The position numbers and the translations under genes were made by a program. The notes under the pieces are model-generated. The model made no database searches. It was not told the DNA's origin and worked only from the letters and a program-made list of their open reading frames with translations. From an uncultured Eubacteriales bacterium (GTDB lineage: Bacteria; Bacillota; Clostridia; Oscillospirales; Oscillospiraceae), in contig URCY01000030.1 in NCBI GenBank assembly GCA_900546415.1, positions 1-22,191 of the forward strand: DNA of 22,191 nt. Reading direction: 5' to 3'. Positions 15,702 through 22,191 of this stretch are shown here, piece after piece (position 1 is the first letter of the stretch; every line of letters begins with the position of its first letter).

Positions 15702-16367
15702 ATGAACTTTCCCTGTTTGGTGCTCGATCACGACGATACCGTCGTCAACAGCACGGCTACGATCCACTACGCCTCGTTTCTGGCCTTTCTGAAGCAGGTG
15801 CGCCCGGACGCGCCGCACTATTCGATCGACGATTACTTCCGCAAAAATTTCGACCCGGGTCTTTTCACCTTTTTTCGCGAGGAGCTGGGCTTTACCGACG
15901 AGGAAATAGACGAGGAATTCCGTTTCTGGCAGGAATTCGTCCGCACGCGCGTGCCGAAGGCCTATGACGGCATCCGTGAGATTTTGCGGCGGCACCGCGC
16001 GAACGGCGGCGTGATCGCGGTCGTGTCGCATTCCACGCGCGAGAACATCGAGCGCGACTATCGCGCCAACGACCTGCCCGCGCCGGACGTCGTCTATGGC
16101 TGGGAGCAGCCGGAGGAGCGGCGCAAGCCGCATCCGTGGCCGCTGGAGGAGATCATGCGGCGGTTTCGTTTCCGGCCGGAGCAGCTGCTCATGGTCGACG
16201 ATCTGAAGGCGGGCTATGACATGTGCCGCGCCTGCGGCGTGCCGTTTGCGGCCGCCGGGTGGGCGAATAACGTTCCAGAAATCGAACAATTCATGCGCCG
16301 GAACTGCAATTGGTACTTCAAAACCGTGAAAGAGCTGGACGAATTCCTGCAAAAGGAAAACGGATAA
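15702..16367 (+). CDS. HAD-superfamily phosphatase
   Basis: A 221-residue HAD hydrolase of the phosphoglycolate-phosphatase-like branch. Motif I DHDDT (D9 nucleophile, D11 acid/base), motif II S109 in VVSHST, motif III K142 in RRKPHPWP, motif IV D166-D167 in MVDD. The helical cap lies between motifs I and II (about 15-90), a C1-type cap. The ATG at 15702 has AAGGAG 6-7 bases upstream, so the in-frame TTG at 15687 is rejected. The substrate cannot be read from sequence. It is the third gene of the operon. Confidence 0.9.
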   Translation: MNFPCLVLDHDDTVVNSTATIHYASFLAFLKQVRPDAPHYSIDDYFRKNFDPGLFTFFREELGFTDEEIDEEFRFWQEFVRTRVPKAYDGIREILRRHRANGGVIAVVSHSTRENIERDYRANDLPAPDVVYGWEQPEERRKPHPWPLEEIMRRFRFRPEQLLMVDDLKAGYDMCRACGVPFAAAGWANNVPEIEQFMRRNCNWYFKTVKELDEFLQKENG

Positions 16368-16385
16368 ACGAAAGGGGAACGAACG

Positions 16386-17177
16386 ATGAGGATCGCAATT
16401 ATCACAGGCGCAAGCTCGGGCATGGGGCGCGAATTTGCGCGGCAGCTCCCGGCGTGGGAGAAGTTTGACGAGCTTTGGGTCATTGCGCGCCGCGCCGAGC
16501 GCCTCGAGGAGCTGAAGCAGGAGCTGTCCGTTCCGGTGCGGCCGATCGCGCTCGATCTGACCGACCCGGAGGCGCTGGCGCATTACGCCGATCTGCTCGA
16601 GGCCGCGAAGCCCGAGGTCGGTCTGCTGGCGAACATCGCGGGCTTCGGCAAGTTCGGCCGCTATGACCAGATCCCGCTGAGCGATTCGATGAAGATGATC
16701 GACCTGAACTGCAAGGCGCTCGTTGCGATCACCGAGTCGACCCTGCCCTATATGAAGCGCGGCGCAAAAATCGTCGAGCTGGATTCGCTCTCTGCCTTCC
16801 AGCCCGTGCCGTATATCAACGTCTACGGCGCGACCAAGGCCTTTGTGCTGAGCTACAGCCGCGCGCTGAACCGCGAGCTGCGGCCGCGCGGCATCCGTGT
16901 GATGGCGGTCAATCCCGGTTGGGTCAAGACGGAATTCTTCGACCATGCCACGCAGACCAGCAACGACGCCGTGACCTACTATAATAAGCTCTATGAGGCT
17001 AAGGATGTGATTGCCACGGCGCTGAAGGATCTTTATAAAACCAAAAAGGACGTCTCCATCCACGGCGCTGCGGTGCGCCGTCAGGTGCGTCTGGTCAAGC
17101 TGCTGCCGCACAGCCTCGTGATGAACATCTGGATGCGCCAGCAGAAGCATGACCGTCTGCCCGACGAAAACGGATGA
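16386..17177 (+). CDS. Short-chain dehydrogenase/reductase
   Basis: A 263-residue classical SDR. Cofactor motif TGASSGMG (7-14); LANIAGFG (81-88) in place of NNAG; catalytic S134, Y147 and K151 (NVYGATK); NPGWVKTEF after the active site. The 60-residue C-terminal extension rich in Lys/Arg and hydrophobics (VRRQVRLVKLLPHSLVMNIW) resembles membrane-associated SDRs of the DltE/YqjQ type. AAAGGGG precedes the ATG. Its stop overlaps the rlmH start (ATGA), so the two are translationally coupled. It is not closely similar to the other SDR at 7176-7874. Confidence 0.9.
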   Translation: MRIAIITGASSGMGREFARQLPAWEKFDELWVIARRAERLEELKQELSVPVRPIALDLTDPEALAHYADLLEAAKPEVGLLANIAGFGKFGRYDQIPLSDSMKMIDLNCKALVAITESTLPYMKRGAKIVELDSLSAFQPVPYINVYGATKAFVLSYSRALNRELRPRGIRVMAVNPGWVKTEFFDHATQTSNDAVTYYNKLYEAKDVIATALKDLYKTKKDVSIHGAAVRRQVRLVKLLPHSLVMNIWMRQQKHDRLPDENG

Positions 17178-17656
17178 GCGCAGTGACGCTGCTTGCCGTC
17201 GGCAAGCTCAAGGAAAAATATTACGCGCAGGCGGTGGAGGAATACGCCAAGCGGCTTGGGAGCTTCTGCCGCTTCCGGCTGCTCGAGCTGCCCGAGACGC
17301 GCCTGCCGGAGTCGCCCTCGCCCGCCGAGATCGCGGCAGGGCTGGAAAAGGAGGCCGACCGCATTTTCGAGCAGCTCCCGAAGGGCTGCTGGTTCTGCGT
17401 CCTGACCCCTGAGGGCAAAACGCTCTCGTCCGAGGCGTTTGCCGAAAAGCTCGCGCAGGTCAGGCTTGCGGGCAGGAGCGCGCTGTGCTTTTTGATCGGC
17501 TCGTCCTTCGGCATCGCGCCGCGCGTCAAGGCGGCGGCGGATTTCCGTCTGTCCTTCGGGCCGATGACCTTCCCGCATCATCTGATGCGCGTGATGGCCG
17601 TCGAGCAGCTCTATCGCGCGGAGAGTATTCAAGCCGGAACAAAATACCATAAATAA
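17174..17656 (+). CDS. rlmH: 23S rRNA (pseudouridine1915-N3)-methyltransferase RlmH
   Basis: A 160-residue SPOUT methyltransferase that modifies helix 69 of 23S rRNA on the assembled ribosome. VTLLAVGKLKEKYY (4-17) starts the fold. IGSSFG (108-113) is the SAM loop, normally IGGAxG, and LSFGPMTFPHHLMRVMAVEQ leads to the knot and the conserved EQLYRA ... YHK end (144-160). Length equals the family norm (155-160). The start overlaps the SDR stop. It is the last gene of the operon; no convincing terminator follows before the next promoter at 17752. Confidence 0.96.
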   Translation: MSAVTLLAVGKLKEKYYAQAVEEYAKRLGSFCRFRLLELPETRLPESPSPAEIAAGLEKEADRIFEQLPKGCWFCVLTPEGKTLSSEAFAEKLAQVRLAGRSALCFLIGSSFGIAPRVKAAADFRLSFGPMTFPHHLMRVMAVEQLYRAESIQAGTKYHK

Positions 17657-17751
17657 TGGAACGAACCGCGGTTTTGAGCGTCAAATGGTTCGAAGCCGCT
17701 GAAATTCACATAAAATTAACAGAAGCGGTGTGGATTTCCCGGAAAATGCGG

Positions 17752-17779
17752 TTGCTTTTTGTCGAATCCTCGGTATAAT
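17752..17779 (+). promoter_or_regulatory. Promoter of the VanW-family gene
   Basis: TTGCTT (17752-17757), 16-base spacer, perfect TATAAT (17774-17779), with a start expected near 17786 and a leader of about 60 nt. Confidence 0.7.
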
Positions 17780-17845
17780 ATGTACTACATAGGTAGAAGT
17801 CTGCCCGTGCATCGCACCGAATGAAAAAAAGAGGTTCAGAAAAAT

Positions 17846-19981
17846 ATGGAAAGAAACGAACGCTATCAATCCGCGACGGAGTATCGTCCGCGCACCGCGC
17901 GGCCGGCGGCGGCAAGCGGTCGGAACGGTGGCGCGACGCGCGCAGCGGAGGCCGTCCGAAGGTCGACCGGGTCTCGCGCCGCAGCTCCAAACCGTCCCAA
18001 GAAACGGAAAAAGAACAATCGAGCCGGCATCGTGCTGGGCGTTGTCTGCGCGCTGGTCGTTGTGCTGGGCTGCGTGGCGGGGTATTTGTATTTCTCCGAC
18101 GGAGGCGCTGCAAAGCCGAGCGATAACAAGATCCTTAACAACGTCTATGTGCTCGGCACGAATCTGGGCGGCATGACCAAGCAGGAGGCGCAGACCACGC
18201 TGGAAAAGCTCTCGCTCGATCAGGATATGAACGTGATCTTCTATACGCACGGGGCATATGCCGTTTATAAGACGTCGTTCGACCCCAGCTCCGTGAAATC
18301 CGTTGATATTTACGGCAACGAGCTGGACAACGCGCAGCAGACGGTCGCCGTGCCGAAGGACGAATCCGCGCCGGACGATCCGAAGGCGCCGGTCGACGAG
18401 AACGGCAAGCCCTATGTCGCCGACGGCACGGCGCTGGTGCTCTCGGCGGATCAGGTCAACCTGTCGGTCGATCTGACGGCCTGCGTGAACGCGGCCTATG
18501 ACTACGGCCGCACAAGCGAGGTCGAGAACGCCGGTCAGGAGCGCGTCGACCTGGACATCGGCAAGTATATGACGCTCGACGAGGATTATATCAGCCAGAC
18601 CGTGCGCGGCTATCTTGAGGAAAAGGCGCGCGTCGGCACGGAGACACGCGTCGAGAAGGGTACGACCACCGTCACCGATGCAGACGGCAACCCGCAGACG
18701 GTCGACTGCCTGAACATCACCCTCGGTACGCTTGGCCGCAAGATCGACGTGGACGATCTGCTCAAGCAGATCAAGCGTGCCTATATGACCGGCCAGCGCG
18801 CCGACACCGACACGACCGACGACGGTCAGCAGAAGGAGGGCAAGGCCTTTGAACGCAGCGATCTGCAGCCCTTTGAGGTGCGCGCGGTCTATTCCGAGAC
18901 GCTGCCCGAGGCGGTCGATCTCGACGCGCTGTATCAGGAGTATCAATGCGTCGAGCCGGTGAATGCCGTCTGCGACGAGAATACCTTTGAGATCACCGAC
19001 GGCAAGGAGGGCTACGGCTTCCGCATGATCGACGCCGTTGCGAAGTTCGAGGGCGCGAAGGCAGGCGATACCGTCACGCTCACGCTCACGACCATCCAGC
19101 CGGAATACACCCGTGAAATTCTCGAAAACAAGCTCTTTGCCGATAAGCTTGCCTATTGCCAAAGCCCGATCGTCTATAATCCGACCCGCACGGAGAACCT
19201 GCGTTTGGCGGCGAAGGCGATCAACGGCTATATCCTCAAGCCCGGCGCGACCTTCTCGTTCAACGACGTTGTCGGCGAGCGCACGGCCGAAAAGGGCTAT
19301 GGCAAGGCCGGCGTCTATGTCGGCGGTAAGACCGAGCAGCAGCTCGGCGGCGGCATCTGTCAGGTTGCCTCTACGCTGTATTACTGCACGCTGAAGGCCG
19401 ACCTCGAGGTCGTCGAGCGCGCCGAGCACCAGTATGTGCCGGACTATGTCCCCTGGGGCATGGACGCGACGATCTACTGGGGCTATATCGACTATCAGTT
19501 CCGCAATAACACGGGCTTCCCGATCCGCATCGAGACCTATGTCTCCGACGACGGCAAATATGTCTACACGACCTTTGTCGGAACGGACACGAAGGAATAC
19601 ACCGTCGAGCTGGACTACGAGGTCACCTCGAAGAACCCCTGCACGACCAAAACCGTCGACATCTATCCCGAAATGGCCAATTACGACAAGTATAAGGACT
19701 ATTACGAGGGTCAGACGATCACCTATGGCTACGACGGCGCGAACGTCACGACCTACCGCTATAAGTACGATCGCAACGGCACCCTGATCTCCACCGAGGT
19801 TGTCAACTATTCCAAGTACGACCGCCGCGATCAGGAGGTCGCGCACTGGGGCAAGCCGGAGGGCGACGATCCGACCACCACCACGACCGAGACGCCGACC
19901 ACGACCACCGAGCCTGCGACCGAGCCGCCCACCACAACGGAGCCGCCCGCGCCCGAGCCCGCACCCGAGCCCGAGCCGTAA
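17846..19981 (+). CDS. VanW-family cell-wall protein with wall-spanning tail
   Basis: A 711-residue membrane-anchored protein. A basic cytoplasmic N-terminus (1-60, with KKRKKNN) precedes one membrane span (about 61-83). The long extracytoplasmic part has a YoaR-type putative peptidoglycan-binding region (about 100-440) and a VanW domain from about 451 to 570 (NLRLAAKAINGYILKPGATF, GERTAEKGYGKAGVY, GGGICQVASTLYYC). The G5-like region after it (TVDIYPEM..., about 600-660) ends in a Thr/Pro/Glu-rich low-complexity tail (674-711). VanW proteins are wall-associated but their activity is not established; this is the housekeeping form, with no vanA/B genes nearby. AGAGG lies 11 bases before the ATG. 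It is monocistronic. Confidence 0.9.
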   Translation: MERNERYQSATEYRPRTARPAAASGRNGGATRAAEAVRRSTGSRAAAPNRPKKRKKNNRAGIVLGVVCALVVVLGCVAGYLYFSDGGAAKPSDNKILNNVYVLGTNLGGMTKQEAQTTLEKLSLDQDMNVIFYTHGAYAVYKTSFDPSSVKSVDIYGNELDNAQQTVAVPKDESAPDDPKAPVDENGKPYVADGTALVLSADQVNLSVDLTACVNAAYDYGRTSEVENAGQERVDLDIGKYMTLDEDYISQTVRGYLEEKARVGTETRVEKGTTTVTDADGNPQTVDCLNITLGTLGRKIDVDDLLKQIKRAYMTGQRADTDTTDDGQQKEGKAFERSDLQPFEVRAVYSETLPEAVDLDALYQEYQCVEPVNAVCDENTFEITDGKEGYGFRMIDAVAKFEGAKAGDTVTLTLTTIQPEYTREILENKLFADKLAYCQSPIVYNPTRTENLRLAAKAINGYILKPGATFSFNDVVGERTAEKGYGKAGVYVGGKTEQQLGGGICQVASTLYYCTLKADLEVVERAEHQYVPDYVPWGMDATIYWGYIDYQFRNNTGFPIRIETYVSDDGKYVYTTFVGTDTKEYTVELDYEVTSKNPCTTKTVDIYPEMANYDKYKDYYEGQTITYGYDGANVTTYRYKYDRNGTLISTEVVNYSKYDRRDQEVAHWGKPEGDDPTTTTTETPTTTTEPATEPPTTTEPPAPEPAPEPEP

Positions 19982-20017
19982 CCCGGCCGTATTCCGCGTC
20001 AAACCGGACAGAAACCC

Positions 20018-20060
20018 ATCCCGGCGAGGCAGACGCAAGTCTGCCCCGCCGGGATTTTTT
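20018..20060 (+). terminator. Rho-independent terminator after the VanW-family gene
   Basis: ATCCCGGCG-A-GGCAGAC and GTCTGCC-C-CGCCGGGAT form a 16-bp stem with one mismatch around GCAA, followed by six T (20055-20060). Confidence 0.93.
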
Positions 20061-20091
20061 GAAGCTGCGCCCAAAGGAAATAAATCGCAAC

Positions 20092-20120
20092 TTGACAAAA
20101 TGTACAAAAGCAGGTACAAT
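20092..20120 (+). promoter_or_regulatory. Promoter of the transglutaminase-like lipoprotein
   Basis: TTGACA (20092-20097), 17-base spacer, TACAAT (20115-20120): close to consensus. The leader contains two GCGGCCGC octamers (20145-20152, 20178-20185) that could pair with each other. Confidence 0.8.
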
Positions 20121-20211
20121 AATAGTGGAAAAATGAACGAAACAGCGGCCGCATAGGCTTGTGAACGAACCTGCTGCGCGGCCGCCAATCCAAATCGCGG
20201 AGGACGAACCC

Positions 20212-21744
20212 ATGAAACGAACGCTCAGTCTGCTGCTCATTCTCGCCATGCTGCTCTCGGCGCTCTGCGCCTGTGACGGAGCGGCCGATCTCGACGCTGC
20301 CGCGTCAAGCACCGCTTCGGACGCAGAACGTATCTCGTGGCGGACGGCCTTCCGCGACAAATCCCTGCCGGAGGGCGACGTTACAACGGATGACATTGCA
20401 TTTTATCAGATCGCAGGCGACGGCGCGGTCAGCATCCATAACGTCTCGCAGCAGGAGGTTGCCGATGAGATGGCCGCGACGGATATGCTTCCGCGCACGC
20501 ATTATTTTGAGCAGTATCTGCCCGGGAAGCTCCTGCCGCTGCTGCCGATTCTGGACTATGCCGTTGCGCATAACTATTGCAGAATGTCCATCCCCACGGC
20601 TGAGTTCCATGACACGGACATCACGGCCAACGTGCGCTATCTGAACTATATGTACCGCTTCAACGCCTCCGGCGTCACTGCGCTGGATGTGAAAAGCGTC
20701 GCCTGTGCGGACGGCGTGACGCGGAGCTTTGTGCTCGTCACGCTAGGCGGTATGGATGCACGCGGTATGATGCCGAAATACATCGAAGCAATCATCGAGG
20801 CCAAGCGGATCGTCAATGAAATGCCGAAATTTGATACGCAGATGGATCAGGCGCTGTATCTGTATCAATATCTGACCGAGCATGTGCGCTACGCGGACGA
20901 CGATTACTATTCTGATGGCGGCTGGAATCTGCTATATGATACGCTCATCAAGAAGCGCACGGTCTGCGCCGGATATACCGAGACGCTGTATTTTCTCTAT
21001 AACCTCAGCGGCATCGAATGCTTCACGCTCTCGGGCTACCTCACCGGAACAGGCGGAAACGGCTACCATATCTGGAACGTTGCGAACGTCGACGGAACGT
21101 ATTATCAATTTGACGCGACGTGGGACGAGGGCGTTCTGCCTGCGGACTATCGTTTTTTTGCCGTATCTGACGAGGACATGCAGAGCTTTAGAACGCGCCA
21201 CATTGACACCGCGGCGGAGGAATACTGCCCGGACTGCACCGAGTCCTTCCTGCCTGCGATCACACCTGAGATCGCGGATTCCGTGAAGGGGCAGGGACTG
21301 TGGTTTTATTTGAAGCTGTGTGACGGCTGGTATGACGACCCGGCGAAGGTGCTCTCGCGCCAAATGCCCGACTATTTTCCGGAGATGGAACGACTGTCCG
21401 AGACCGATGAGGGCATTCTGTTTGATCTGTCATATAATGATTTTATCGTGCAGCTGAGTTATTTTATGACGCCGGTCGCGGCGATGCAGTTCTGTAAAGG
21501 ACGTTATGTGCAGCGCGACGGGAAGGTCTTTGCACTGCGTCCGGATGAGACGGCATATCGCGGACACCGCCTGCTCTCGTTCACGGAGGAGGAAGACGGG
21601 TCTGTGACAGCGACGGTCGCGCTGCTGGACGATTCCCTGCGGCAGGTCGGTACGGTCGAGGTCATTATGACCTATGCAGAGACCGAGGAGGCAACTTATA
21701 TCGCCGGATTTGCATTGACCGGCAGCGCAGCAAAGCACGGCTGA
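20212..21744 (+). CDS. Lipoprotein with transglutaminase-like domain
   Basis: A 510-residue exported protein. MKRTLSLLLILAMLLSALCAC is a lipoprotein signal peptide with lipobox LCAC; the Cys at residue 21 would carry the lipid. A transglutaminase/protease-like core spans about 215-310 with the triad C252 (RTVCAGYTETL), H286 (NGYHIWNV) and D301 (FDATWDEG). Secreted bacterial members act as transglutaminases or cysteine proteases on surface proteins, but many are uncharacterised. The C-terminal 200 residues are not recognised. The ATG at 20212 has GGAGG 8 bases upstream and starts the signal peptide; an in-frame GTG at 20161 is rejected. It has its own promoter and a strong downstream terminator. 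Codon usage is slightly less GC-rich than that of its neighbours. Confidence 0.87.
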   Translation: MKRTLSLLLILAMLLSALCACDGAADLDAAASSTASDAERISWRTAFRDKSLPEGDVTTDDIAFYQIAGDGAVSIHNVSQQEVADEMAATDMLPRTHYFEQYLPGKLLPLLPILDYAVAHNYCRMSIPTAEFHDTDITANVRYLNYMYRFNASGVTALDVKSVACADGVTRSFVLVTLGGMDARGMMPKYIEAIIEAKRIVNEMPKFDTQMDQALYLYQYLTEHVRYADDDYYSDGGWNLLYDTLIKKRTVCAGYTETLYFLYNLSGIECFTLSGYLTGTGGNGYHIWNVANVDGTYYQFDATWDEGVLPADYRFFAVSDEDMQSFRTRHIDTAAEEYCPDCTESFLPAITPEIADSVKGQGLWFYLKLCDGWYDDPAKVLSRQMPDYFPEMERLSETDEGILFDLSYNDFIVQLSYFMTPVAAMQFCKGRYVQRDGKVFALRPDETAYRGHRLLSFTEEEDGSVTATVALLDDSLRQVGTVEVIMTYAETEEATYIAGFALTGSAAKHG

Positions 21745-21803
21745 CGCTGCGCTCATTGGAGGATGCTGCAATGCTGATCTACGAATAATTTTGATTATTA
21801 CAG

Positions 21804-21845
21804 CACGAAAACGGTAGGTTTCTACAAAAACCTACCGTTTTCGTG
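21804..21845 (+). terminator. Perfect 18-bp hairpin terminator
   Basis: CACGAAAACGGTAGGTTT and AAACCTACCGTTTTCGTG form a perfect 18-bp stem with a 6-base loop. The TTTT lies within the distal arm, so it works as a terminator for either strand. It ends the lipoprotein transcript. Its last base coincides with the start of the inverted-repeat element. Confidence 0.8.
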
Positions 21846-22008
21846 TCATTGCGAGGAGCGAAGCGACGCGGCAATCTTTGACGGGACAAAACGGGATCCG
21901 AAGCGAAAGAAGGTCATAACAAATCGTCTTGCGGCGGCGCACTTCCTCACGGGATTTCATGCCTAAAACGTTGAGATTGCCACGGCCGCCCTGCGGCCTT
22001 GCAATGAC
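21845..22008. repeat. 164-bp element with GTCATTGC...GCAATGAC inverted ends
   Basis: The left end GTCATTGCGAGGAGCGAAGC runs to GGCAATCT. The right end, read inverted, is GTCATTGCAAGGCCGCAGGG running to GGCAATCTC. Each end is itself a hairpin (ATTGC...GCAAT, with GGCCGC/GCGGCC inside the right one). I recognise the GTCATTGCGAGGAGCGAAGCGACG type of end as an abundant interspersed repeat in many bacterial genomes. No ORF lies inside. With the flanking terminators it fills most of the 447-bp gene-free end of the window; the stretch 22009-22103 shows nothing recognisable. Confidence 0.75.
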
Positions 22009-22103
22009 AAATCAGGGTGCTAATAGGATGGAAATACAGGGTAGAGAGCTCCTGCATATATACTATACCGGAGTGACTACAGCCTGATTTCCGGCGAAGA
22101 AAG

Positions 22104-22139
22104 AACCGAGCCGGCAGCATCCTGCTGCCGGCTCGGTTT
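22104..22139 (+). terminator. Terminator hairpin used as group IIC intron target
   Basis: ACCGAGCCGGCAGCA (22105-22119) pairs perfectly with TGCTGCCGGCTCGGT (22123-22137) over a 3-base loop, followed by TTTGCT. The intron-like sequence begins 3 bases after the T run. Confidence 0.85.
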
Positions 22140-22142
22140 GCT

Positions 22143-22191
22143 GTGCGCCCGGTGAGCGCACGTTCTGTAGGGTGAAAGTCCCGAAGTCGCC
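22143..22191 (+). mobile_element. 5' end of a group II intron (class C), cut by the window edge
   Basis: From 22143 the sequence reads GTGCGCCCGGTGAGC and then TAGGGTGAAAGTCCCGAAG. Both blocks match the remembered start of bacterial group IIC introns (GUGYGCCCGG at the 5' splice site, then a UAGGGUGARAGUCCCGAA segment of domain I). Class C introns insert just after rho-independent terminators, exactly the arrangement here. The remaining domains and any reverse transcriptase would lie past the window end. Confidence 0.8.

Noticed and set aside
17681..20188. 835-codon minus-strand frame opposite the VanW-family gene
   Set aside because: Repetitive Val/Asp/Arg/Gly antisense translation; it crosses a terminator and two promoters of the plus strand.
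21774..21788. Mini-ORF MLIYE with a well-placed GGAGG after the lipoprotein gene
   Set aside because: Only five codons before a stop and a terminator; at most a relic of a gene start.
22031..22090. 19-codon frame starting MEIQGRELL between the inverted-repeat element and the last terminator
   Set aside because: Weak ribosome binding site and no recognisable similarity; likely chance.

Overview
The window looks like a chromosomal segment of a GC-rich, endospore-forming Clostridia bacterium, most like the gut Oscillospiraceae/Ruminococcaceae group. This is inferred from the yabP-yabQ-divIC-yabR sporulation/division cluster, a DnaD plus DnaI/DnaC-type helicase-loader pair, an S-layer-homology (SLH) protein, a VanW-family wall protein, CIRCE-controlled clpB, and sigma-A promoters and Shine-Dalgarno sites throughout. 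No tRNA, rRNA or CRISPR array was seen.

Layout. 1-450 holds the end of a repeat and a small cupin gene (+). 561-7874 is a minus-strand block. Read in transcription order it contains an SDR oxidoreductase, DnaD, the helicase loader, an N-acyl-D-amino-acid deacylase and a secreted SLH protein. 7947-10501 (minus) is a compact unit: a kinase-like ATPase, yabP, yabQ, divIC and an S1-domain gene. 10502-11184 is a 683-bp gene-free stretch with promoters, an operator-like dyad, two orphan terminators and a half repeat. 11185-11673 (+) is an unknown membrane-anchored protein behind a perfect consensus promoter. clpB (minus) follows, with a perfect CIRCE operator. 14750-17656 (+) is an operon: short upstream ORF, def, yccF, HAD phosphatase, SDR, rlmH. 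Then come two separately promoted envelope genes: a VanW-family protein and a transglutaminase-like lipoprotein. The last 450 bp hold a strong terminator, a 164-bp inverted-repeat element, another terminator, and the first 49 nt of what appears to be a group IIC intron placed just after that terminator.

How genes fit together. DnaD and the loader act at primosome assembly. YabP and YabQ (spore cortex/coat) are cotranscribed with the division protein DivIC and an RNA-binding S1 protein, led by a histidine-kinase-like ATPase that lacks the phosphoacceptor histidine. def and rlmH both serve translation.

Most unusual. (1) A family of short imperfect-TIR repeats occurs in four copies within 11 kb at gene edges; one makes up most of the SLH gene leader and one abuts a stop codon. 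(2) yabQ runs 122 nt into divIC but has two perfectly phased -1 slippery heptamers that would end it before divIC. (3) The kinase-like protein has lost its phosphoacceptor. (4) There is a textbook terminator-associated group IIC intron insertion. No wholly new multi-gene system is evident.
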